Shown piece after piece: positions 11,801 through 24,310 of a stretch of 46,701 nt of DNA (position 1 is its first letter; every line of letters begins with the position of its first letter). The stretch comes from Chlamydomonas sphaeroides (Eukaryota > Chlorophyta > Chlorophyceae > Chlamydomonadales > Chlamydomonadaceae), in contig BDDC01000493.1 of the NCBI GenBank assembly GCA_001662425.1, positions 5,315 to 52,015 of the forward strand, given 5' to 3'. Both the position numbers and the translations under genes were made by a program. The notes beneath the pieces are model-generated. The model saw nothing but the letters and a program-made list of their open reading frames with translations, was not told the origin of the DNA and did not search any database.

Positions 11801-14800
11801 CGGCGGCAGCTACGCGGCCACGCTGCTGCCGTGCGGCAGCACCTGGACGACGTGCGGCAGGAGGTGGAGGCGGCGGCGCTGCCAGAGCTGACCAAGCAGG
11901 TGGGGAGCACCCTGGGGCCGGGGGCACGTGACGGAAGCAGGCCAAACATTGACGGACTGCTCGCGGTTCTTACACTTCGTGCCGGGCCGCTTCGCCGTTG
12001 CCGGACCAGGTCTTGTCCGCAACGGAGCGCGCGCTGGGGCTATGGACGATTCGCGAGGCGGACCACGTCCAGGTTTGTGTGGGTCTAGGGATGTGGCTGT
12101 GCTGTAATGCTGGGGAACGCGCATAGCTGTACATCCTACCATGCACTGCGTCGCCGGCGCCCCGCATTCACCCTCGGGCCGGCTGCGCCCACGCCTGCTG
12201 CTGTAGGCGACGCGGCGTGCTATGGTGGCGCTGCGTCGCGAGGCGGCGGAGGCGCGGGAGCTGTTGGCGGGACTGTCGGCGGCGCAGCGCGACGCGTCGG
12301 CAGCAGCTGCGGCGCAGCGGCAGGCGTCGGCGACCGAACTGGCGCGGCAACGGGAGCTAGGTGCGGCTCGAGCCGCCTGCGCAGCGAGCTGACTCATGCC
12401 ACAGCCAGCACCCCAACGTCGAAGCCAGCACCTGCGGCGTGCACCTTTCCCGCGTCACGCATGCGGCCCAGCGTCTGGTGCCCGGTTCCTGCCCGCCCTC
12501 TACGTTTCCTGGCAGGTCGGCTGCAGGCAGTTGAGCTGCAGCAGCAGGTGAGCAGCGGGGTGCGTCAGGGCCAGCCTACAGCCGCAGCCACTGCTATGCG
12601 TAATGCGCTCGGTTACGAAGGGGCCTACGCCCGTCGTCGCGCCCGAGACGTTGTCCGCTGTACATCAACCATTGCAATCCTCTTCCGGTGTTGACCTGCA
12701 TACCGCAGGCAGCTGCAGCGGAGCTGGCGCTGCAGCGGCGCTGTGATACGCTGGCGGAGGAGCTGCGGCGGCGGACCGAGGAGGGCGCTGCTCTGGCGGC
12801 AAGGCTGGAGGAGCTGCGGGTAGGACTGGTGCCGGGCGACTACACTAAGGATGGCGAGAGCGAGTTGAGCTCCGGCAGCGTACGGGGCCGCTGGACCTCC
12901 CCCCGGGATGGGCAAAGTACAGCAGATACCGGTCTGGCGGAGGACGTGCTTGCCGCGGCCGGCGTGCGCCTCGATTCCAGCGGCTGTGGAGCAGTGGCTG
13001 CTTGCGCGTCCCAACACAACCGTGATCCACGCATACTGCAGGATGCGAAAGAGGACCTGGAGGCGCGCTGCATTGCGCTGCGGCAGCGGGCAGATGAGGC
13101 CGAGGCGGCCGCGTCCTCCGCGCACTCGGCGCGAGCCGAGCAGGAGGCCCGCATGGCGGCAGTGGTGGCGGCGGCGGTCAAGGTGTCGGAGAGCCAGCGG
13201 GACGCGGCGCAGGCGGCGGCGCTGGCAGCGGCGGAGCGGGCGCGTAGGGCGGCGGAGGAGAAAGATGATGCCGCGGGCAAGGTGGGCCGGAGGCCGGGCC
13301 ACGGACCGGGTAGCAGCGGCGGGGCCAGGGGCGAGCGCTGGCCGTGGGAGGGGCGTGTCGGCGGAGAGGCCGAGGCTAGCAGCAGCGGTAGCGGCAGCAG
13401 TGGCCGCTTACTAGGCAGCAGTGGGGCTGGCGGCGGAGGCACGGTCGCCGATGGCGGGGTGCGCCCAGCGCCCAGCCGGCAGCAGTCGGGGGCTGGGCTC
13501 ATGGCGGCCGCCTCACGCCCCGGGGCAGGCGGCGCAGGCGGTGCGCTTGCCCGGTAGGGCCGCGTCCGGTGGCCTACGTTGCATGGTGGCGGCTGCCGTG
13601 TAACGCATCGGCCCGCTTGCGCTCTATACCCCGTGCCCATATGCCCTGCCATAGCGTTTGATGCTTGGCAGCGCGAACAACCAACCAATTGCGCCAGCGG
13701 GAACGGTCGCCCGCCCATGCCATGCGAGCGGGCTGCATACACCTGCCTGCACCGACCTCACCCACACGTCACTATTATTAGCTCCTCCTGCCAATTTGCC
13801 GTCCCAACGACCCCTTGGCCCCTGCCCCCAGTGGACTGAGCGCATCGAACAAGCGCTGGCGGAGGAACGCCGGCGCTGCGCGGCCCAACGCAAGGAGCTG
13901 CAGAGGACTCACGAGCGGCAGCTGGCCCAGCACAGGGACGCCTTGGCTGAGGCGCAGCGCGCGGCGGAGGCAGCGCTGGCGGAGGCGCGGCGGGCGGCCG
14001 AGGCGGCGGAAGCCAGCTTGGCAGCTAGGACCATGGAGTCGGAGCAGCGGGAGGCTCAGCTCCTGGGGCGCTTGATGGAGGCGGAGGAGCAGGTGGACGG
14101 CATTCGTGCGGTGCTTGGCGTGGCAGAGGAGCGGCGGCGGGAGGCAGCCGCCGAGGCCGCTGCGGCGCAGGCCAAGCTGCAGGCAGCGGAGGGGCGCGCA
14201 ATGGACGCCGGGGCACGGAAGACGGCCGCAGCGGCCGATGCTGCGGAAGCGCTTGCTGAGGTCAAGGCGGCCGCCGAGCGCGCGGCTGCGGACGGCGCAG
14301 CAGCGCTCGCGCAGGCGTGGCAGGAGCATGCTGAGGCGCAACAGCAACTTCGGAATCGCTTGGAAGCCGCGGAGGAAGCGACCCGGCTCGCCAGCTGCCG
14401 AGCAGAGGCGGCGGCCGCCGACGCGGCCGCCGAGCAGGCGGCTGTGGAGCGCCTCCGGCAGCAGCTGGCAGATGTGCGACGAGAGGCGCGGGCAGCCGAC
14501 GACTCGCTGGCGGCAGCAGAGCGGGAGCGGCTGTCGGAGGCGCGGCGGTGCGAGGAGGCGCGGCGGGAGCTTGAGGTGGGGCTCGCGGCCGCACGGCTGC
14601 ATGCACGGGGGAACAAGCCAGGGCGCCAGGGTGGGAGCCGCACCGCCAGTCTGCGCAGTCGTGCCCATCGTGGGGCAACGCTGCCGGGACGCGATGGCAG
14701 ATGGGCATGCATCTGCAAGCAAGCATGCCAGTGGTCTCGTGTCTCGTGTGTCGCTGATGCGGCGGCGCTGTTGCTACCGGTCGCCTCCTTGTCGCCAACC

Positions 14801-17800
14801 ATGCCTACGTCCGCTATGAGTGCATGTGAGCCCCCATGCTTGTCCCTGCGCCCCAACGCCCCACCTCGACCGCAGGACGTCCGCCAGCAGTTGCACTCAT
14901 GTCGCGAGGCCTGCGACGCGCAGGCGGCCGCAGCCAAGGAGGCGGGCGAGGAGGCGGGCCGGCTGCGGGCGGCTCTGCGGGGAAGCCAGGATGCGCTGTA
15001 CCAGCTGCGGCAGCTGGAGGCGATGTGGACCGCTGGCGGCGCCGCCGGTCCACAGCGCAGTATTGAGGCGGCGGCCGCGGCAGAGCCCACCGCGGCAGCG
15101 CGCGGCTCCCCCGAGGGCCTGGCTGCAATCGTGCCGGGTGCTGCGGCAATCCTGGGCGACGTGTTAGCGACTGGGTCTGGTACCGTTCAGGCGCCATCAG
15201 CTAGAGGAGCCGGAGCGGCCGACGCATCAGGGGGCTGCACCGAGCAGCAGCAGGGCAGCGGCTCGGGCGAGGAGACGGAGCCGACACCGCTTGCCCACGC
15301 GGCCCGACTTCGCGCCGCTGCGCGGCCAGCAGCCTCCCGACCTGCTGCTGCTGAGCCAGGTTCGCAGCAGAGACATCACTTCTCCGTCACACACGAGGAT
15401 GCATCACCCAGTAAGCAGCTATATGTTACAGCAGCTGACCGCGCAACCAGCGCAAGCGGACCACTGGAGCTCAGCGGGCTGTCCTTGGTGGGACACCTCC
15501 AGGGCAGTATGCAGCAACAGGCGCCGCTGGCGGGCGGGCAGTTGCCAGCGCCCGCAGCAGCGGACGATGCTGCAAGCCCACCGCAGCCGCGCGAGGAACC
15601 GCCGGAGCAGCGACCTGGCGCGGCAAGTGGCGCTCCCACCCAAGGCGCTGGCATTGCTGACGACGCTGGTAGCGTCCAGGTGGGGCCGAGCGTCACGCCG
15701 CCGCTCACACAGTCAACCGCCAATGGCCCTCTCCACTGGCAAGCTGACAAGCTATGATTGGGCCCGTCCGCTCGCAAACCCGGATGCAGCCACCGCCCAA
15801 GGCCCACCTTTCACGCCTTCACTCAGATCCTGCACCACCATCCCCCACGCCAACCCGTCCGTCTCAGGTCCTGCTGGCCGAGGTGTCCGCCCACTGCCGG
15901 CGGCTGCCCGCCATGAACGCCATGCTGGACGCCATGCTGAGCGCCCAGGCCGAGGCCCAGGCTGTAGAGGGTGCAGAGGGTGCGCATACCTCAGCCGCGG
16001 CAGAGCCGCAGCTGTCTGGACCGCCGCTTGCGCCCGGCGGCAGCAGCGCCGGGGGAGAGGCGGAGCTGCTGCGCAGCCCCGCGGCGGCGGCGGCGCTGGA
16101 GCAGCTGGCGTCGGTGCTGGCGTCGGCGCTGGCTGCCGTGTCGGCGATGGAGGAGGCGCTGGGCTCAGATGGCAGCGGCGACGACGCGCCGGCCGGGGCG
16201 ACGGCAGCGGCGGGGCACCGCTGGCAGCTGGAGCAGACGCTGCGCAGGGTGCTCGCTGCGCAGCGGCTGGCAGCGCAGCTGGCCGATGCGGAGGCGACGG
16301 CCGGCTCTGCGGCAGCGCGGCCCGCGCTCGAGGAGCAAGCGGCGCAGCCCGCTGCCATCGCCATGTGCCGTGGAGGGTCCTCAGACACGCCACGGGCGTC
16401 GGCTGCGCCCGGCGGCAGGCTGGCTCCAAGCGCGGGCAGTCCAGCCGGGCGCCTAGAGGGCCGCAGTGGCTCGTCCGACGACCCTGCTGCCATGCTGCTG
16501 GCACACGACATCGACGCTAGCCCCCGGATGGTGAGGCTGCTGCTAGCGGGCCACGAGGCCGCCGTGCTGGGCAGCGGCTCTGTCATTTCGACGTCCTCGC
16601 CGCCACGGCCGCCGCCGCCGAGCCCGGCGGAGCGCCTGGCTCCTGCCGCTGGCGGCCGCCATGGCAATGGCTCCAGGAGCCTGGCCCGTGCGGCGGTGGT
16701 GGACACCGGGGCCTTCCGCAGCTTCCCGGCCGTGCAACCTCGGCTTGTCCGCCGCGCAAGAGCGGCCGAGGGCGCCGAGGAGCATGGAGATGGCCGCAAA
16801 GGCGCTGCGCCGCCGTACCACGGCCCAGCGGCTGCCGTTGCCGCGGCGGCCGCGGCGGCGGTGGCAGCCTGTTCGGAGGTGGATCTGGCACTGCAGCTGC
16901 ATGGCTGGTCACCGCCGCCGACGCCCTCGCCCCCGGCCGCGTCGCTGCCACCACCGGCGCCCCCTCCCTCGACCACGTCGATGCGGCCAGCGGCGCCCCA
17001 GGTCGCTTCCGCGGCGCCGAGCGCCACGCCCAGTGAGCCGGCGTGTGCGCCCCTCCCAGCGGCACCGTCGGCCGACGATGCGGCAGCAAACGAGCCAAGG
17101 CTGGTGGATGAGGGGGCAGGCGAGTGCGTCGTCGCGCCCCACGTGCAAGGCCCACGCGCTGACGGCGCCACTTCCGAGTCCCCGCCATCCAAACCCTCGG
17201 AGCTTCCGCCTCCGGTGCAGCCACAGCCAGCTACCAGCAATGCGGCGATCCAGCCGGGTGCACATGGCCTGCTGCCGACCGACAGCGCTGCCCCTGAGCA
17301 AGCACTCGCGCCGCAATCGCAGCAGCCGTCGCCGTCGCCGACGCCAAGCCCCGAGCCGCAGCCGCGCCTGCCGCCGGCTGCTCTGCTTCCCCTGCTGCAG
17401 CCGCAGTCGGGCCCTTCGCGAAGCCAACCGTTTGCTCCTCCGGCGCTTGCCCACGTCGCCACAGCCGCGGCCCCGCCGCACCCCTGGCCCAGGTCGCTGC
17501 CCGCCTCGCAGCAGTCGGCTGCAGGGCGCGGCGGCCCGGCCCGGCCGCCCTGCTCCACCTCTACCCTTCATTTCCGGACAGCATCAGCAGGTCCCGGCGC
17601 CTCCACACAAGCAACGCCCCTGCGGACTGACGTTGACAAGAGAGGGGTGTACAGCGCCGCCAGCGGCTCTGCCGTTGGAGGCAGTCACCTCAGCGGCAAT
17701 GCCCCAGGCAGTGCCCCTGACAGCAGCAGTCTCGGCGGGAGCGCCCCGGTCGGCAACAGCGGACTGTTGGACAGGGAGCGCGCGCGGCTGCGAGAGCGGC

Positions 17801-19035
17801 TGCGCGGCCTGCTGCAAGCCGGGCCGGTGCTGCCGCGGCGGAGCGCCAGCAGCGGAGGGGCTGCCGGCAACCAAGCTCCGAGCTCCGACAGCGCCACACC
17901 CGGAGGGCAGGCGCTGCCCAGTGCCCGCCTCAGCAGGGCCGTCAGCGCTGGCCGTGCGCCGCACGTCCGGCAGGGCTCCGCTGCTGGTTTTGGCGGCCCC
18001 GCGGATGCTGGACCAACCAGCGGGACCCTATCCAGCAACGGCAGCAATGGCCCGTCGGCTCCGTCACACAGCTGCAACATCGCCGCTGCTGCAACCTCTG
18101 CGGCACGGACGGTGGCGCCTCTGCGCACCGGCTCCCTGTCATCAGCCGCTGACAGTCGGGGCGGCCTGCTGCATAGCTACGACGCAGCGCCAACCACTGC
18201 GCCCAGCTCCTTTTACGGCGGCGCGTACGACAGCATGCGTGGCGGTGCGTACGGCAAGGTTTACGACACGCCCTCGGGGCCGCCGCTACAGCTCGAGCGG
18301 CCAAACATACCGTCGCCCGCCTCCGGCCGGTCCGGGCGGTACGGCTCCCCGGCCACGTCCCCGGCTACTGCGTCAGCTGTGTCGCCCCTGGAGCTGCGGT
18401 CTGCCTCTCCCGTTTGGTGGGGGAAGCTGCCGCTGGTGGCAGCCACTCCGCACCACGCAGCAATGCAGGTCCCCGGGGGCCCTGGGCCGCAAGAGCCCGC
18501 CGGCTGGCCTGTGGCGGTGGACCGCTTCCTGGGCCAGACGCTGACGGCGCCGCGGCTGGCGTCGCCGCGGGAGTCGCTGGCGGCGGCGGTGGCCGTCGCC
18601 GCGGCTGCTGTCTCGGCGGCGGCCTCCGTCGCCAGCCAGCAGCACCCGCCGCTGTCGTCCCCGCCGCAGCTGCAGAGCTCCGAGCACCAGAGGCCCAGCA
18701 GCCACGCCCTGGCCTCTGCTGCGGCCGCGCCGGTGATGACGGCAACCGACGCAGCGCCGGCCGCAGCAGCCCCGCCGTCGCCAGGCGCCGCCTCGTCGGC
18801 ATCTTCAGGTTCGTCTGTGTCGCTGGCCGCCCTGCCGGCCCAGCAGCAGGCGCTTACGGAGGGTTTAAAGCTGACGGCGGGCTCCACAGCGCGGCAATAC
18901 AGAAGCGTGGAAGGTTTACTCATGGCGTCAAGGATGGCAACTGGCGGTGGCGGTGTTGAGGGGCGGCGAGGCTATGCGGCGAAGTACTCGGAGCGGACCG
19001 GCGGCAGCAGTGTCGGCACGGGGCGGCTGGGGTAA
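2880..19035 (+). CDS. Giant coiled-coil protein, 31 exons, 3,568 aa
   Basis: Family not recognised. Exons: 2880-3267, 3368-4524, 4710-4808, 4965-5009, 5216-5299, 5465-5572, 5703-5828, 5975-6160, 6256-6339, 6442-6546, 6687-6767, 6877-6936, 7056-7199, 7289-7450, 7529-7636, 8033-8110, 8294-8386, 8469-8555, 8708-10249, 10443-10709, 11225-11314, 11491-11613, 11726-11899, 12010-12072, 12207-12360, 12516-12547, 12709-12819, 13042-13281, 13832-14575, 14876-15679, 15868-19035. The sum is 3,569 codons with the TAA stop. Layout: residues 1-500 are disordered, Pro/Gly/Ser-rich, with six Gln at 289-294. About 500-1250 is Ala/Glu/Gln/Arg coiled coil. About 1318-1485 is Arg/Ser-rich with a DL/DE acidic stretch near 1353-1375. 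About 1580-2340 is coiled coil again. The Ala/Pro/Ser-rich tail runs to 3568. There is no signal peptide or membrane segment. A structural role (cytoskeleton, basal body or scaffold) is a guess. Least certain are the start codon and the 3' end of exon 14; no TGTAA is seen after the stop. Confidence 0.82.
9462..9970 (+). other. Arg/Ser-rich segment with acidic patch in exon 19
   Basis: Within exon 19 the coiled coil is interrupted by about 170 residues dense in Arg, Ser and Gly, with repeated RS/SR pairs. An acidic block of alternating Asp/Leu/Glu lies at about 9570-9640. Such composition is known from splicing-speckle and RNA-binding proteins and from some phosphorylated scaffold proteins. 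Here it is only a compositional observation. Most of this segment is also present in the inverted copy at 30022-31543. Confidence 0.6.
11614..11725 (+). other. Probable GC-AG intron (intron 22)
   Basis: To keep frame between two strongly coiled-coil exons, exon 22 must end at CAG (11611-11613). The next bases are GCACGT, so the donor is GC instead of GT; the acceptor is CGCAG at 11721-11725. The nearby GT at 11618 would leave the junction out of phase. GC-AG introns are a known minority class. Confidence 0.6.
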
Positions 19036-20019
19036 CTGGGGGTTTCATATAACACTTGCCGATTCCGAGGTGTAGCACGTATTGACCGCACCCAGTACGT
19101 AAGTGTTTCAGTGCAGCTACTGCTTAAACGCATGCAGCGACTGCTTGAGCGCTGTGCCACGCGACGACATGCGCTCGCTGCTGCGTGCAAGTGATCCCGC
19201 AGCAACAGACAACGTTAACGCACATCATTGCATTATGTGCGCTATGCAGCAAAACCAGTGCAAATGGCTGGCATAAACCGGTACCGCCGAGCGAACGAAA
19301 CTTCATAACTCAATCCGTCAACGTGAGTCAGTGTCGCCCATCTCTTCGCAGCTGAACCAGCGCCATGAAAGCTGCATTGACAAGATACCGTTCACCTTCA
19401 TCCTGCGCGAGGGCGTCACGAGGCCTTTGTTTTGGATCCGGTCACCAGCGGCACTACTAATGCGTGACGTACGCGCAGACGCCCGGCGTCGTTGATTGCA
19501 GGAACACGCTGCAGGCACCACCCAACCACTGCAACTTACAGTATGCGCCCTGAAGCACAGAGAGTTCACGCTTGCCTGCCAGACGGTTCCCTTGTTCCGG
19601 GCGATTCGTAGAACGCACGTTGCGTAACCCCGGCGGCAACAAGCGGCCCTGCCAAAACGCGCGCGACCAGGTGTGTACAAGAAGACCTTATGTCGCTTGC
19701 GTACTTTGGCAAAAGCGAGCGCCATAAACAGTAGTTACAAAGTGCCGCCGCGCGCGCGCCAGGTCAACTCAGCCAGCCGATCGACCTGCCTGCCAAACAG
19801 GCCTATTCAATAATAGCAGACGGTCACGCTGCTCACTCGACTGAAGCACCCTGCCTCCTGCCGCCAGCTGCCGCACGCAGGCAGCACCGCCAAACATCGT
19901 GCGTCGCTCGCTCGCATCACAGCAGCTAGCAGCCCGCCCGTCTGGCCAACTAACCGGCGGGCTAAGCTCAGACTCGGTTGCCCCAGTCAGCTGTGGCACA
20001 TAACGTGGCGGCGACTGAA
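19036..20019. other. Intergenic / 3' flank of the coiled-coil gene
   Basis: No supported gene. GC falls compared with the coding regions on both sides. No TGTAA occurs on the + strand, so the coiled-coil gene's poly(A) site is not located. TTACA, the complement of TGTAA, occurs near 19535 and 19733, but no convincing minus-strand gene ends there. Confidence 0.5.
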
Positions 20020-21057
20020 ATGCAGTGGCTTTGGGGCGTCGATCCCTGCAGGGCAGGACGCAGCATGCTGTGCGGCGGCGGCGGCCTCGGCAGCAGCGAG
20101 CTTACTGCTAGCGAGCTGGCAAACCCCGGCTGCCTGGCCAGCGCACTCCACAGCTACACCGACAGCAGCGTGACCGGCCTCTTGACAGCTCTGCCCATCC
20201 ACAGTCCCCACCACCACTACCACCACCACTGCAGCAGCGGCGCCTCCACCGGCGGCACAAGCAGTACGGCCGGCGCCCTGTCGCCACTGGTCCTCTGTCA
20301 GCCTCAGCAACAGCTCGGCTCCTTACAAGAAAGCTGTATGATTGATGAGCCGACCGGCAGCGCACCGCTACCGCTGGCAAGCTATGCCGGGCGGCATGCT
20401 GGGATCCGGACTCAGCAGCCGGTGCGTTCGGCGACGCCGCTTTCCGTCCGTGACATCTGCCGCCACCTGCAACACGCGAACGCTCCGCCCAAACGCCTGC
20501 CGCTCGTGAGCACACACTGGTGGGAGCCCCTGGCGCTGCCCTGCGACTGCGCCATAGGCGACAGCAGCAGCACCAGAACGCTCACTGCCGCTGAGGCCGC
20601 CAGCAGCAGCATCGGCGACTGCGGCGTAGCGCAGCGCAGCGACAGCGTCGGCGGCGGCAGCGGCAGCGGCATCAGGGCACGCGCCGCGCCTCCCACTAGC
20701 GAGGTCAGCGTCGTGGACGTTCGCGCCTGGATGCCGGCGGCGGCAGCGCCCGGCGGCGGAACCCCAGGAGCGACGATAGTGTGCCTGAGCTTCACGGATG
20801 GCTACTTCGCAGCAGAGGCTACAGCACCACTGCCGCCGCCGGTGCCCGATGCAGCGGCTCCCGCCGGCGGCCCCACTGCGGTGGCGCTAGTGAGCGTGCT
20901 GGGTGACAGCGCCGCCGCCGCGTGTACCGCGTGCTGCTGCAGCTGCTGCTGGCTCGATGAGCTGCCGTCGTCGTTCGAGGATGGGAGGACGGAAGGCGAG
21001 GGCGCTGCTGCTGTCCCGGGCAGCTCCTTCGAGCACGCACGCGCGCGCGCATGTTGA
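20020..21057 (+). CDS. Hypothetical single-exon protein, 345 aa
   Basis: Not recognised. The frame is open from the ATG at 20020 to the TGA ending at 21057 and uses mostly G/C-ending codons like the neighbouring real genes. The protein is rich in Ala, Gly, Ser, Cys and Pro. It has a His-rich run near residues 62-70, Gly/Ser linkers near 210, a Cys cluster (seven Cys within about a dozen residues near 305) and no clear signal peptide or membrane span. The frame is also open about 40 bases upstream without an ATG. In a genome this GC-rich, long open frames arise by chance, and no poly(A) motif follows. It could also be one exon of a larger gene. Confidence 0.4.
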   Translation: MQWLWGVDPCRAGRSMLCGGGGLGSSELTASELANPGCLASALHSYTDSSVTGLLTALPIHSPHHHYHHHCSSGASTGGTSSTAGALSPLVLCQPQQQLGSLQESCMIDEPTGSAPLPLASYAGRHAGIRTQQPVRSATPLSVRDICRHLQHANAPPKRLPLVSTHWWEPLALPCDCAIGDSSSTRTLTAAEAASSSIGDCGVAQRSDSVGGGSGSGIRARAAPPTSEVSVVDVRAWMPAAAAPGGGTPGATIVCLSFTDGYFAAEATAPLPPPVPDAAAPAGGPTAVALVSVLGDSAAAACTACCCSCCWLDELPSSFEDGRTEGEGAAAVPGSSFEHARARAC

Positions 21058-24000
21058 CGCGCGCACGCTCTGCCAGATGGACGGAGCTGCGCCGCCGCCT
21101 GTCAGTAGGCCTAGCGCTATCTACATGCCTCTCGGAGTGCGCGCGCCTGCCTCGGTGTGCCGCTGTCGCGGCCGTGGATGGTCGGGCAGCCAGCAGCCGG
21201 CCGCATCGCAGCGCCTGCAGCGGCGGGGTAGATAGATAGACAAATGGTGTGTCGTAGAGTGGCAGGGCGGAGCAGCTAGGGCAGCCGTGCGGCCACGCGC
21301 ACGGCGGTTGACGTGACGGCAGCCTTGCTTGGCCGACCAATCGCTCGCTCGCTCGAGGCCAGCGACGGCGGCGGGCGGTTGCCTCACACCGCCTCACCGC
21401 GTGCATGGCGTGCGGTTCCTGAGATGGGCGCCGGCGGTCGTTGGGCCGCCCCTGAAAACACGAGCGAGCGGTGCGGCAATTGCCGCAGGCCGTTGATGAG
21501 AGAACTAAGGCGGCAGGCCCGAGACGGCGGCGGGCAGGAAAGTCGCCTGGTTTGCGGTGTTGCTCTCTGTGGCTCCAGATGCCGCGCCATCCATGCGATG
21601 AGGCCCGTGGGTAGATGGGGTGCGCTCGGCGCCTCTGGCAAGCCGGGGGTACAAAGGTGCGGTAGATCCAGGACACCCGCCGCCACAGCAGCATGGCATG
21701 CATGGTCCGATGGGTAACAGGCAGGGTGTCAAAGCGATGTATGGGTTGGCGAGATAGACGGTCAAGTTAATGGGTTCTTACGTAGCATGATGAAGTCAAG
21801 TTGTGCGTGCGTGGTGATGGAATCTTCTTACTAGAATTGCCAAGCGCCACATGCGTGTCGGTTTCCTCAAATGAACTGGGGGGGGGCGTTCATGTCAAGG
21901 AGTATCTGAATGCGCCGGGGGGCTGTTACCTGTTGGCACACACACACATGCTATGCTGACATTTCCTGCGGTATGTACTGCGGGTGATGACGACACACAT
22001 GACATTCACTATAATTAGCTATCTGGTGTGCGCGCGCGGTGTTAGGTTGCTCTGGCCTGATTGAAGTGCGTGTTTTTCGTTTGCATTCTTGGCTGGTGTC
22101 ACAAATGATGTCAAGTAAGGACGAACTGGGTAAACTGGGGTGCAGGCCTGAGTCAAGATTCGTGTACATGTGACCACGGAGGGCAGCCGCTAGGTGGGTC
22201 GAGGATTATGTGGTGTATGTGTTGCAATGCCTGGTGCAGAATTACCGGCGCACACGCGCCGCGAGTGGGTTAATGCATTGCTTGACAAGTAGTTGCGCAC
22301 TGTCGTCACTTACGGCAGCAGGCGTCGCCCGCCATTCTTCGGTGGTGAGCGTGCGCACTAGCCAGGACGGGAACCCGACCTGAGATGGATGAACCTTAGG
22401 GTTGCTTGCGGGTATGTACGGGTGTGTCGGCAATCCTGCATGCGTGCGTGTTGCCCAGCCACGACGCGGGACGACGGCTGGGTCTGCCGTAGACAGCAGC
22501 CAGGTTTCTAATGTACGGGATCGGACCTGTGGGAAGCTTGCATGCGTGAAGCTCCATGGTAGCCACGCCACGGTGGGCGCCTGTGGGCCGCCGCGTGAGC
22601 CCTACATGTTGAGCAGATGGACTGCGCGTACGTACGTGTACGTGTGCAGCTGGCTGACCGCTGGTAGGTTACCGTGATGAGGTCCATCTTGTAAGCGTTG
22701 TGGCTGGGCCCATCGCATCGTGAGCGCCTGTGCTCCTTGCTCAACGCATAGCCGTCTCGAAGCGGTAACCACCAGATAGACAAGATGCGTCTGCTGTATG
22801 TTGCCGCTGCGAGGACGCCCCCAACAAGTACTGACGTGGCCCCTCCCTTCCCGCCGCCGCTTTTGCTGCCCTCCATCCACACACCAATCAAAAGGCGCGC
22901 GATATCAACATCGCATTCAACATGTATGTCGTGCGCTCTGCGACCATCTGCCTGCTCACGAGCGAGCCCGGTGGACCTTGCTTGGCGGGGCCGGCGACGG
23001 GGGTGGCGATGGCGGCGGCGAAGGGCCGGGGCCTGGCGGCGGCAGCGGCCGCGGCCGCGTCTAGCACGGCCGGCCGATGGCGGGGGCCGCCGCCGTGAAC
23101 TTGGGGTCGGGGCCTAGCGGCCGCTGCCGCGGCAAGCGGCCGACGAGCGAGCTTCGCCTTAGCCGGCCGTGCCAAGCGGAAGCGTGCGTAGTGGTATTAG
23201 TTGGGGGCTGAGTTGGCAGCAGGGACGGCAGGCCCTGCCTCCTGGCCGTGCATGGCTGGCTGGGCGGCGGCTGCTGCGATAGCAGCCGTACCCTTGTGCG
23301 AGGGAGAGCGAAGCTGGGGTTGGGCGCCCTGCCATATGATTTGCATTCAAGCGAGCCCCGCCGGCCATGTCCGGGTCAAGGGACCAGGGGTCGCGTCCCA
23401 TACGAGTGCCGGCACGTAGCTAGAGCGCTGGTCGAGCGAGAGGATGGTGGTCGCCTGCATTTGAACGCCTTAAACCTGAAGTAGCTCAAGTTGGTGGCGG
23501 CGGGCGGCCGGCAGGCAGGCCTGATGAAGGGGGGCAGAGCAGGCAGGAGGGGGGGCTGCGGCCTGTTCGGCATTCCGGATGTATGGGGCCACCTTGTCAA
23601 TCAATCGTCAGAGTGGATTCAGAGTAGAATGCTTGAGGCAAGGTTGGGCACTTGGGCTTCGCCGTGCCCCGGATATGTCTTGGCCACTCGTGACCACGGG
23701 AGCCCCTGCTCGTGACTGGGGCTGCCTGTTGCCGCCACTGCAGCGTGGTGCTGGTGGGCTGCCCGCCGCGGGGCGGGCTGCCAGCTTTGCTTCCTGCTAG
23801 CACAAATGCAGTCTATCTTCAAGACTGTCAAGACCGTGTCCAGGACTCCTGTGCCGCCATTAGGCACAAGTACGTTCCGCGCACGCGGATACCATTCGGC
23901 GCCCGGCCTGTGTCCCCAGAAGCGTCATCTTGACATCTTGACATCCTTGTGCGATGGTTCCCAAAGCGGTTCATGGGGGTCGAAAGATAACGCTTCTAGG

Positions 24001-24310
24001 GACACAGGCCGGGCGCCGAGTAGTACCCGCGTGGGTGGGTGGGGGGGCGCGATGAGCCATGGCGGGGCGTGCGAAGGGGTGCGTGCCAGCACTGTCACGA
24101 ACCCCCACGCTCGACCAGGACGCGCACGCTCTTCTTTCTCCCTGTTAAACTATAATGCACACACGGCCCCAAGCACGCGATTCACTTTAGCGAAACTTGG
24201 CAGCTGTCTTTGTTTGCTCTGCCGACGCCGCAACGCAATGCAACAAAACTATCATATGAATCAGCTTTAGATGGTAGTCGCCGGCCGCTGGCACATATCG
24301 GCGCCGGACG
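21058..24310. other. Long non-coding stretch before the O-fucosyltransferase gene
   Basis: No gene is supported. The stretch contains a CA run near 21938, a GTAC/GTGT-rich run near 22627-22650, GC-rich simple sequence at about 22980-23130, and an inverted-repeat element at 23882-24033. Part of 24034-24310 is probably promoter and 5' UTR of the following gene. Confidence 0.5.
23882..24033. repeat. Imperfect inverted repeat, 43-bp arms
   Basis: The left arm 23882-23924 and right arm 23991-24033 are reverse complements with about four mismatches. The inner 28 bp (23897-23924 against 23991-24018) differ at one base. The loop is 66 bp and contains a short TTGACATC duplication. It could form a hairpin in DNA or RNA or be a small MITE-like element. 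It has no coding capacity. Confidence 0.8.

Noticed and set aside
15864..17558. Minus-strand open frame of 564 codons
   Set aside because: It is the complement of the long last exon of the coiled-coil gene; high GC keeps the antisense frame open. No start context, family or splice partners.
19318..19725. Possible minus-strand gene with nearby TTACA
   Set aside because: The composition is unlike the real genes here, there is no domain, and the TTACA at 19733 lies on the wrong side of the frame to be its poly(A) signal.
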